Shown here one piece after another: positions 53,804 to 64,000 of a stretch of DNA of 64,000 bases. This stretch comes from Parus major (Eukaryota > Chordata > Aves > Passeriformes > Paridae). The notes beneath the pieces are model-generated. The model ran no database searches and had not been told where the DNA came from. It saw only the letters and a program-made list of their open reading frames with translations. The stretch spans positions 39,306,921 through 39,370,920 of the forward strand of contig NC_031799.1 of the NCBI RefSeq assembly GCF_001522545.3, read 5' to 3'. The position numbers were made by a program, and so were the translations under genes. The stretch's first letter is position 1. Each line of letters begins with the position of its first letter.

Positions 53804-53933
53804 ACAGAATCAAAGAATATTCCAAACTGGAAGAGTCTGACAAGTATCATTGAGTCCACCTCTCAAGTGTGTGGTCCATAAACGGATCAAATATATGTCC
53901 TTTGTGTTATTAGCACCATGTTCTAACCAACTG
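53804..53933 (-). mobile_element. tRNA-Ile-derived SINE with a CR1 tail (TguSINE1-like)
   Basis: On the minus strand the head (53933 to 53872) reads CAGTTGGTTAGAACATGGTG, then CTAATAAC, and then a decayed B box ATATTTGATCCG. This is the D-arm to acceptor part of tRNA-Ile with anticodon AAT. It continues into CACTTGAGAGGTGGACTCAA and a CR1-type end, AATATTCTTTGATTCTG (53820 to 53804). This head-plus-tail structure is that of the songbird SINE TguSINE1. The first dozen bases of the tRNA head are absent. It lies in the sense direction of CNTNAP. Confidence 0.86.
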
Positions 53934-54380
53934 GTGTTTTCATCTCCACAGTCTCCTCTCCTTCTGATTTTAAGATTTGCAAGTTAGTAGGATATAGTGC
54001 ATTCAGCCAAGATGTAAGATCAGAGAAATACCTCTTTAAAGATTGCTAAAACAAGGGGCTTTGAATAGTTGGGGAAACTTAACTAGTATACAGTTACTTT
54101 CTGCATGAAAGAGACATTACTGATTTGGAGGAGACTAAAAGCAGGTGTGACCTGTCACTTTACCAGTGTATAAAAAGACTCCATGGCTGTCCTTCAGGAC
54201 AGTGTCATTGTTTAGTATCCTTCCATAACTGGATTTCATAAGAAATTGTTCAATATCTTCACAGTTTTCCTCCTATTTTTGTACGGTTTAAATAAGTTGT
54301 GTCTAGGAAACAAAGTATTAGCTGAAGCTGTCCTAACTACTATGGTGAACTGATGAAGACTAAGAAATACTTCATATATA

Positions 54381-54443
54381 TACTATATATATATAAAAAT
54401 ACTTATACTTATTAATATTAATACTATATATATATAATACTTA
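54381..54443. repeat. TA-rich direct repeat (about 22-25 bp unit, 41 bp apart)
   Basis: The word TACTATATATATATA followed by a short A-rich step and TACTTA occurs at 54381-54405 and again at 54422-54443. Both copies are themselves near-palindromic TA tracts. Confidence 0.7.
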
Positions 54444-57400
54444 TGTACATAATCCAACTTCATGTATAGCTTCTTAGCTGTTTCCTGGTCTTGTTTTCCT
54501 ATGTTACAAATGACAGCTATCAGTTAAGTTCAATATAAAAAAAAATGGAATCTTGGATATATTTCAAGGAATCAAAAACACGATTTCTTCTTCAAACGAC
54601 TCTTAATTATGTTCTCTTTTTGGAAAACACTACTTATCTCCATATATTACAACAAAACTAAACCTGTTGCACTATATAAATTCTGAAAGTCTTCAGTACC
54701 ACCCTTTCCTTCTGAACAAATAATACCATCATTTTCTGGATTGGTAAAGAACCTCTTGGCCAGGTTTCAGAAGATACTGTGACAGAATAACTAAGAGACA
54801 CATTTTTGAGGGCCTGATATCAGAACTTCTCACTCATGGGAATTTATCATGAGTCATGCTGTTTGAATAAAAACTGAAAAGTCCCATGAATGGCATCTGA
54901 TTCTGAAACCTCTAAGTTACTTTTGCTGTTACAAAATTAATGAAGAAGTCTTGCCTTTTAAAGTCTGAATAATGAGATGAATTTATCTGAATAATTTCCA
55001 GAAATAAGTATAAACATAACAAGTATGTTTTGGCTTATCCATGTAGGGAAGGTGTATTTTCTAAGGTGTGTTTATTTCACAAGCTGCATGCACAGCTCTG
55101 TCAATAGAAATCAAAACTACTAAAAAATTTCTGCTACTTTTGAGGCAGAACATAAAAAGAACTATATTAATGCTACAGTCAGACAGAACTTTCTAAGGAA
55201 GGTGAATGTAGCAGATACTTCAGTAGCCTCAAAGGTAGAATAAGATTAATTTTGTAGGAAGGTCTAACCTTATTTTAAGATATTCTGAAACTGAATATCA
55301 ATTAAGAAAACATGTACAATCTCAGAAGAGAAAGAGAAATTGTGTTTATTTTTTCAACTGTCAGAATATTTAATATTTAAGGAATTTAACTTTCGAAATT
55401 GTGACAGGTATTCTAAAATGAATATTAGGTTTTAATAATAATTTGTGACAAGTAGTAGTTACTATGTCAAGAGAAGTTTCAGAGGCATTTTGAATTTGAA
55501 TCAGCGCAACACAAAGGCACTAGGAAATGGTATTAATAGTGACAAAGCTTGATCTATTTTGCATCATTCCAACAGAAGAAGGTAGGTAACTTTATTTCAC
55601 CCCCTCTTTTGCAGTAAATTAGGTGAGCAAGTCAGTGAATCCCATTTTACATTTCTTCAGAAAGCTCTGAGGACATTTCTCCTCAATTAATCATTATGTA
55701 AATACATCAAGGGAGATAGTTTATTTGAAGGAAAACATACTGGAAATGGTTCAAAGAAATAAGCCACAATTTTGTTCAGACTTTTCATCACTTGGCATAC
55801 CACACAGTGCTATGCACCAGGGCCCTACAGCAGGCAACATCTTCTGTGTGCGTTAGAAAGCCCAAGTTTGAGTAAAAAACTTTCATATAGGTAATGAAGC
55901 TGTCATTGTGTAGGATATAATCTGAGCCACTCTAAGCCATTTTTGCACTATACTAGAAAGGTGTTTTTTTCTTCCTCCAGCAGGAGACAGGCATCAAAAA
56001 AATTGTCATTCTAAGAGATTTGTGCTGAAGAAAAGCTTTTGCTCTCCACAGTTTCTTAAGGAAAACTGCTTTGGAATTATGACAGTTCATTGAAAGACTT
56101 ACATCATTCTTGGCTATTATCATCCATTTGATGATAAGCAAACTATATCCCTTACTACAAACTACAAATTTCACATTGCAGTTGTACCCCTTTTTGGCAC
56201 ATATTCTGACAATAATCCAAGACTGAAAGTAAACCAGAAGTCTCCTTCTTAGGAAAAGGTATTCTTGCAGAATACCTTATTAGAATAGACTTATCTCTAG
56301 TCTCTGGTCATATTCAGCTTTAGGATGCTGTATTAGTAAATCCTGCTCTGCATAAAGTTTGGTTCACTACTTCCAATATTTAACCTTCTCTTTTTCTCCC
56401 TCAATCAGTAAACTGAGGATTACTTATCTCTCATCACTATAAATTTTACCTAAGGCATTTATTTTGTTCATAGAAGATGCACAGAAAATTTCATGGGGAA
56501 AACAAAAGTAAAGAAATTTGCCATCATCTTTTGCTAAATTTAAGCAGCGTCCTCACTCAAATTTCTGTACTGATGTGATTTGTTGTATATACAGCTTTAT
56601 GTCAGGAAATAGAAACTAACTGTATGGAAATGGAAAATATATATTTATTGTATAAATATTTGTTGCAATGAAACAAAAACCCCCCATAGCTAGCTCAAAT
56701 GCACCATTCATCACAGTTATAAAGTTATACTTCCATAAAGCTAATAAAATTTTACATGTTCTTTACAGAGAAGCTGCTTTCACCTCTATTTGTTTCCCTT
56801 GCTCAGTGGTCTTGCCAAACATGTTACACTCCTGTCTTGCAAATTAAGGTTAGTAGTGATAATTACCCATAGTTTTCATGGCCAAAATTATTTTTATATT
56901 GATAAAGATTTTTTGCAGTTAAACATCTGCAATTAATTCTCTTGTATATTTCAGTATTCTTTCTTTCTTTATTAGTTGTTTTGCTCTCATTAATTCCAGG
57001 GTGAAACAACCAGGCAAACCCAAAATTTGAAAGCAAATTAAGCCTGGTTCTTTAGTATTTACTCCTGTTCACTTCAGGCTAGTGTGTCATCCAAATATTT
57101 TACTGACTATGGCCACAGAATTCAAATAAAAAGATAGCAAGTTTAAAAAATTTTGCATTGATCAGTTGGCCATAGCGTATCTGACACAAGAAGACTGAGT
57201 ATTTTAAATATTTTTCACTATGACAGGGTTCTGATAATAATAATCAGGGTCATTAAATTGAATTTCCTAATCCCAGCTACAATCTCCAGTGACATGAATT
57301 ACACCAAAACATACAAATATGTGTACCTAAATTGTATTTTTCTGATTGAAACATTCATTTGTGATTTTGTTCCTGTTTCCTCAAATATAAATGCACCACT

Positions 57401-60237
57401 TTAATAGGAAATAGTGACCCTTAATAAAACCGGATTGACACAAGTATAAAAAAACTTCACTGCAAAAAACTCTGGTAGATGAGTGTTTCAGATATTATTG
57501 CATTTTCCTTGAGGATTTACCTACTGCTTTGAAGAGTATTGCACAGCAGTATCAGTGAACTGTAAAAGGATCAGCAACAAGTTCAAAAATACTATCAAAC
57601 TAAATCTTAAACCCCTTGACATTTATCACCCAATCCTAATATATAACTAGATGTATCATCTCCAGTTTTACTTTGCAAAGTGATATGTTTGTATGCTTTA
57701 CAACAAAATGAGCCAGACAGTACCTTTGAGCAGATGAACATGTTTGTGCTTGTCATTTTTATCACTACTTTAATCTCAATCCTCAATAATCCACTTTGGT
57801 ACTTCTGGAAAATATATTTCAGCTTTCAAAATGCTGATTCACTGACTTTGCCACCTGTTTCAGTACACATGATGCATTCAGTACAGCAAAGCAAACAGAA
57901 AAAATATTGACACCTGCAGTTTCCAAGCAAAAATATTCTAAGTATACATACTTAAAACAGAAAAGATCTATTTTATTTCCATTATTTTGGGTGTAATTAT
58001 TACAGCTAGCATCAGGGAGACACTGGCTAGCTCCAGCTGATTATGTGCCTGCATGTATATCTGACATGCACAAGGAGAATGTGATTTTTTTAAGAAAACA
58101 AGTGTAGTGTCAGCTTTCTGGTCTTTAAAGTCTGTGCTTACGTGCACAAGAATATTAATATTCTGCAATGGAATGACAGATACTCTATAAGTCAACTGAG
58201 ATGTCTAGTCTGATTATATTTTGGCTTAGAGTAAGGTACAAGCATCACAGTATGCATGTAGATATATGACGTGCAGTTCCACTTCTGTACATTTGTGAGT
58301 GACTTGACCTGACAAGAACATAAAAGAATCAGGTAAAACTGGTACATCCATTTTCCCCTACATATTTTTAGTTATTACTCCCAGCCTTTTGTTACAATAT
58401 ATGTCACCTGAAACTTAGCACTTCATTAACTGGTATCTATAGATGATACACTATGCCAGATCCTCAGCTGGGAATTCAGTAAAACCCTCCCTAACTCCCA
58501 TATTTTGTTTCCAACAATATTTTTCATATTGACCCGAATGGTAAAACGTTGCTAGAAAAATTTATGATGGAGCTTTTACAAAGTCAAGATTTGACCAATC
58601 ATTCATTTACTTTCCATGGTTTAAAATTCATATTCTTATAAAAAGAAGTTAAAAAACCCCAGATATAATGCTTCTCTTCAAGTCCAAGTCAATTTCTGGT
58701 TTTGTGTATTTGTGTAACATACAACATACTGTTTTTCAGAATTCGTGCATTATGATGTCATTATTTCCCCACAGAATTTGGGAAGAAGTGGTCACAAATA
58801 AGACGAGATTTGAACATTTTGAGGTTTCAACCTTTTTGTACAGCACTGACTCCTGACTCAGTTTTGTTGGCATAAAGCCTGAGTACAATGACGACTAGAA
58901 AACACAACAGACAAAATGGGATTGAGCTAGACTAATGGAATTTCATGATCAAGAAATATAAGCCACAGCTGACTTGATTATCTAGGAGATAACATCTTTG
59001 TTGGTTAAATGTTTAAATTGTAGGTGGTACATTACAAATAACAGAACTTTATTATTGTTTCATACAATATTGGAGGACAAGATTTATTAATTGAGTTGCT
59101 TAACAATGAAGAAAATCTGCAGTTCCATTTACTTAAGTTTTGTCCCTGGAGAAAGGTTCAATTTTCAAGATTCTGGATATTTATATTTTTTTCCCAGAGT
59201 ATTATGATAATACTAGTCCTCATTTGTGATTTTCAAAAATAGCATTATAATGTTTATGAAACTAAATCAGCCAACCTCGACAGACAAATGAGTAGTTCAG
59301 GGATTTTTTATTCACATCAGTTTTAAGACAACTGGTGTACAACTGTAATGCACAGCTAAGCTGCATTACTTATAAAATTATGTTTAACTGAAAAGATTTT
59401 CTTAGACTGAAAACTGTGTATTTATGCATATTCAGATCCCATCTTTTCAGGTCATGACAGCTTTTTACTTTTAATGGCAGCCATTATGGACAGCTACTAG
59501 AATCAGACTATATAATATATGTAATGATAAATAAATCATAGTAGTTGTTGTGTAGAAAAGTTTCTACAGCTTTCAGAAAAATAATATTACTGTTAAAAAC
59601 CTTGACAGATTGAACAGTGCAACTTCTGCAGGCTACCATGATTCAACTTTACTTTTTTTTTTAAGTATTATATTACTTAAGATATTGTAGAGAATTTAAG
59701 TAACAGTCAAAATGAAAATTAATGCAATCCAGTTCAACTTATTAATGTTTATATTGTCTTTTCTTGCCCTTAAGAATTAATTTTGTGAACTGAGACTTCT
59801 TTAACATGGGCCTGATGAACTGTAACCTGATATCATGATTACTAATCAAATCATTGTATTTTATATTACTTATTTAATATATTGTATTTTAAATTACATA
59901 TTTGCCTATTATTTTCCACTTCTTACAACACACAGGGAGATAAAATGTTAGTTAATAAAATAAAAAGAACTCTTTTAGGACAAAATAAAAGGCAAAAATA
60001 TAGATATTAATAGGATGTGACCAGACAATATTTAGCCTTTGTTTTAATATGTATTTATGCTATTATTTATTCCCAACTGCAAGCTAAGGTCTAACAGCAT
60101 TCATTTTGTGCTGCTCTTTATGTAAAAACATTCATACACCTGCTTAACTAACTCTATATCCTGACACATTATCCTCGATGATAGTATATCCAAGCTTTGC
60201 TAGATAGATATTAAAAAAAAAAATCATACTCCTTTTT

Positions 60238-60257
60238 CTTTTTTTTTTTTTTTTTTT
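60238..60257. repeat. Poly(T) run
   Basis: A T tract with one C, shortly after an A-run (60212-60222), so the two could pair as a weak hairpin. It may be the tail of a minus-strand retroposed sequence, but no body is recognisable. Confidence 0.7.
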
Positions 60258-60359
60258 ATGTGTAAAGTGTTAAGGAACTGTAGCTGCTTTAAACTGACAT
60301 TTTAGCTCTGTATATTTCAAAGATTTTTAGAAGTAGATTATAATAATTAACATCAGAGA

Positions 60360-60450
60360 TGTATATATGTATACACATTATATATAGCCATATCTTACAC
60401 ATGAACACATAATATATATATGCATGTGTGCATGTGTCTGTGTATACATG
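60360..60450. repeat. TA/TG-rich low-complexity region
   Basis: Consists of interrupted ATATAT, GTATAC and CATGTGTG words and no regular unit. Confidence 0.8.
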
Positions 60451-61397
60451 CGTACTTGAAAAAGAAAGCTGACTGTATCCATCTGAAAATCAAATATTTA
60501 TACACACAAATCCCTGAATGTCCCTTAAATTCTAAAAGCATATTACTTATTTGATATAGCAGTTTAAAGTGGCAAAAAATTGTACGTTACTAAGTGAATT
60601 GCAAATGGATTTATGAATTCAAGAACTTGCTTCTACTTACTCCTGGGTAGTCCACAGAGATTTAGTCAAGGATTGAAGCCAAATTGATAAAAAGCTGGCC
60701 AAAAATAAAATCTTACTCTCTGCCTCTAAAACATGTGGCTTTAGAGCTTTAAACTTCTAACTGAGATGTTATGTATATTACACTTTAGTCTACATGATAA
60801 TAGTTTATTTTTTGAGTTTGCAGGTTTTGGTCCTTATGTGGAAATTCTGTCTACTTAAACAGGGGAATTAAGATGTAGTACAGTAGAGATTTTCTTCACA
60901 CTGAAAACTAATATTTAGAGAATATTGATTTTTGGCATTGAGTAAGTCGATGGTAGTGAACGTGTTAATTAATAATTGAAAGTGAATAGTTCATTAATTA
61001 CTCATTAATATTTGAATATTTTGCTGTTGTTGTCATTTGTAGAAAGAAATAACCTTTATTGTATCTCCAGTCTCTCCTTTTGCTGGGCTATAACAAAATC
61101 ACGATCTAAACAAAAGGAAGTAATTTCTGATTGCTTTTGCAAGAATGTTAGTCTTATACTCATGAAATAATAACAACATTGACTGAGTGTATAAACTGTC
61201 AAATACTGAAGTTGGCTGAAAAATTTATAATCTGCCTACCAAAGCTAAACCAGTTTTATATCTTAAGAAAACACCAAAATAGAAGCCAAAACCTCACAAA
61301 AAGGAAATGATACTCTTCAAAACTTATGCCAACAAATGAAAAGGAATTCAGATATTGAGCATAAAATTTGGATAGGAAGGTCAACATTTATTCTTAT

Positions 61398-61480
61398 AAT
61401 TAAATAACTATATATTTATATTATATTAATTATATATAATTAATCTATATTTATTATATAATAAATATATTTATTGATTA
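61398..61480. repeat. TA-rich low-complexity region
   Basis: About 80 bases almost wholly A and T, with overlapping palindromes such as TTAATTATATATAATTAA. Confidence 0.85.
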
Positions 61481-61772
61481 TTCTTGTAATTAAATTTGAG
61501 TTCACAGAAAAAAAAAAAACTGAACATAAATAAACCTGCTCTCCTAGTAGATTAGAATGCTATAGTAATGCAGCAGATGACAGGTTAAAAAAGGGTGTTT
61601 AGAAAGCCAAATTTTTCACAAAGGTATTTTTTGGGAAATGGGGTAATAGGCTTTCCCTTTTTTGTCACCACGTCTCTCATCTCCCACCTACTACAGGCAG
61701 TCACAAAATAACACACAAGACCAGGCTGCCCAAGTACTAGCTGTAAAATTTTCACGTGCTTTGCATTTTGAA

Positions 61773-61800
61773 GTATCATAGTATCATAGTATTCTCTCCT
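61773..61800 (-). mobile_element. Possible CR1 tail remnant
   Basis: The plus strand has a repeated ATCATAGTATCATAGTATTC followed by TCTCCTGGAAGG, which resembles the reverse complement of a decayed CR1 terminal octamer repeat. It is too short to be sure. Confidence 0.4.
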
Positions 61801-64000
61801 GGAAGGTAATTAGGATTTTTGGAGAGCTACTAACATGTAACTGCTTCAAAAATAAGACAACCAAGAATGTTCTATTTCCCAACACTATTACAGGTTATAT
61901 CCTCAGTATCACAGACTTACCTGTGGGTGAAAAAGAGGAAATTAAATATAATGCTCTTGTAAACTGTGTTAGTATAGAATGAATTTGTGTAATTTTTAAA
62001 TGGCTAAATCAAAAATACAAATATATGACACTCCATGCAAAGATATTATAGTCTTACCAAAAAACAAGTACCTACTCTTAGGTAACGAAGTATAGGTAAT
62101 TCAGAGGTCAATGTACAGTCTCTAGAAAAAAAATACAATGACAAAACCCACCCCCAAATAATATGTTAGGGTTTTTTCTTACTCAGTATCTGACAATCTA
62201 CCATATGAGCTACCAGAGAAATAAGAAATCTGATAGTTGAAATTCCACTTTCAATTCCTATTCCTTTTGTAATTAAGCATTAACAACTAAGTTGTATTTT
62301 ACTGAATAGGATACTATACAAAAGGGCTTGAAATGGGCCACAAATCAATCACAAACCTGCCCTCAGCTGATCATATTATAGGGGCCTTTTACAGCTAGAT
62401 GTCAGCTCTGAATGTTGATTTCCCAACCATAGCTTGCCAAGAGCTACATGTTCTTCCTCCCTTATTAAGTTACATGAAATTGAAAAGATATAGGTCTGGA
62501 TTTCAAATCCACTGATCTGTAAAAAAGGTAGGAAGAATTACATTATAGGAAATCTTGGTACTATGGTTTATTATTAAGGTTATCCATTACTTCCAAATAT
62601 TTCAAATTCTGTCAGACTTACAAGTAGATGGAAAACCTGCATCTTTCAGGCTTATTTCCTCTCTTTTTCTAGTTTTGTTTTTGTTTTTTCTTATCTGAGA
62701 AATGCCTTTATCAGTTCTAAGATTCATATTAGGATTTTGTTTGTTATAGGTGATGAGTATGTGCCAAGAACATGCCTTTTTCCTCCTTTTTTCTTATCAA
62801 CCACCACATTTAGCTGATATATAAAACAGAAAAAAAATTATCAGGGTACTATTAGGTTATTAGCTAACTCGGAAAGGTCTGCCTGCACTACTTCATGGAA
62901 GTACTGGCACTGCTGAGATTTATGGGCTAACATCAGATATAAGAACTGAAATGAGGGAATTTATTTTGCAGTTCATTTCCATCTGTTTTCTTTCAGTGAT
63001 GAGAAGCCAGAACATTCAATACACGAAGATAAGAATTTGATCAAAAGGGAGAAGTATAGATTGGTACAGAGAATGCTGAGACTTTAAGTGGACTTTGGTT
63101 ATAGTGGTTTAAAACAACTGCACCAGATTCATCATAAATACTGAATGTGTGAGTATATGAAGAAAGTATTTAAGCAGGCTGAAAAAGGGAATGGTAATGA
63201 ATGACACTCAGAAAGAATAAATTGTGATCCTGGAAAGAACATGTTCTCTGTTGGTTTTAGTTTGTTTGTTTGTTTTTTATTTTTTCCCCATAAATATGGA
63301 TGCTGGGAGATGAAGATAAAACAAGGTCAAACATGTTGCACAAATGAAGAATATTGTCAGTAGTCAACTTTTTGACATGGATGAGATTACTAAGATACTA
63401 TTTGCTTTTGATTCAATGAGAAGTCAAAAGCTTATTGGTACCAAAACATGAATCAGTTGCCGGTAACATTCAATTTCCGTAGTGATTTTGAGGTGGAAAA
63501 TGTATTCTGATAACTATTTTCATGTTATAGCCTGTATCTGTAAGATCAGTTCTTACCTGTGGCAGTCACCCAGGAGCATTGCCTTCATATCTGGTTTGAA
63601 TTTCTGGTAGTTCAACTGTGAAATTGAGTCCAGACAGTCTGGAACCTGGACTAAAGGCCAGGACATTTGTAACCACATAAGCCAAGACTGCCTCAGCAAG
63701 CACAAAGACACAAAAATAATTGTACCTTTGTCTTTTCTGATTCTAGAAATTGTGAAAAGGTTAGGAAAATTAGTGTAAAAGGCACATAAAAGAGCTTGAG
63801 AGCTACTGCAAGTGAAATACAGCCAGAAACTGTACTGGGAATATGGTTTCCCTCAAGCAAAATTTTGACATTTAGAAAATTCTTCCTGTTTGTTATTATG
63901 TGTGCCCTCCCAGGACAAGGCTCCAGCTGCTTCAGATCCTGGCACTAAGTGGAACAGTACAGCAGTATTCATACAGCCATTCCTGGTATTACAATTTTGT

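Larger units (their letters stand above)
53934..64000. other. Intron upstream of the CNTNAP exon, no gene seen
   Basis: AT-rich DNA to the end of the window. It includes a TA-rich direct repeat (54381-54443), poly(T) at about 60240-60257, TA/TG-rich low complexity at 60360-60450, TA-rich low complexity at 61398-61480, a possible CR1 tail remnant near 61773-61800, and a short GTTT repeat near 63263-63284. I saw no exon on the minus strand, but a short exon could escape unaided reading. Confidence 0.55.

Noticed and set aside
53872..53933. Possible tRNA-Ile gene
   Set aside because: The B box and acceptor stem are decayed, the 5' end is missing, and it runs into a CR1 tail, so it is a SINE head and not a working tRNA.

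Overview
The window is vertebrate nuclear DNA, almost certainly from a bird and probably from a songbird. It is AT-rich, has no bacterial-style gene packing, and carries the tails of CR1 LINE retrotransposons, which end in runs such as TTCTGTGATTCTGTGA. It also holds three LTR-retroelement remnants, two of them long and GC-rich, and one fossil SINE built from a tRNA-Ile head and a CR1 tail. That SINE architecture is known from songbirds (TguSINE1). All family names here come from memory of bird repeats, not from a search.

Only one protein-coding exon can be supported: 194 bp on the minus strand at 45231-45424. It encodes the middle of a discoidin (F5/8 type C) domain of a contactin-associated protein (Caspr/neurexin-IV family), most likely CNTNAP4. 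The rest of the window is its two flanking introns. On the minus strand, 45425-64000 lies upstream (the end of the preceding intron) and 1-45230 lies downstream (the start of the following intron). Single small exons in tens of kilobases of intron are usual for this family.

Layout on the plus strand: a microsatellite with an assembly gap (459-513); a 279-bp solo LTR with an intact 6-bp target duplication (3492-3770); long unremarkable intron; two CR1 tails (16.2-17.2 kb); a 98-bp GAA tract (21.8 kb); a 39-bp alternating purine-pyrimidine tract (29.6 kb); another CR1 tail (29.9 kb); a CR1 reverse-transcriptase fragment followed by a 1.1-kb GC-rich solo LTR carrying two CTCF-like motifs (31.7-33.3 kb); an internally deleted CR1 (37.1-37.4 kb); two opposed CR1 pieces (40.1-40.3 kb); the exon; two short CR1 tails (45.5-45.9 kb); a 1.5-kb GC-rich solo LTR (46.6-48.2 kb); an LTR-like unclassified block (about 52.9-53.5 kb); the tRNA-Ile/CR1 SINE (53.8-53.9 kb); and intron to the end.

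No operon, defence system, CRISPR array or new multi-gene system is present. The observation most worth a second look is the LTR at 32.2-33.3 kb, which places two near-consensus CTCF motifs 56 bp apart, in the same direction, inside the intron of a neuronal adhesion gene.
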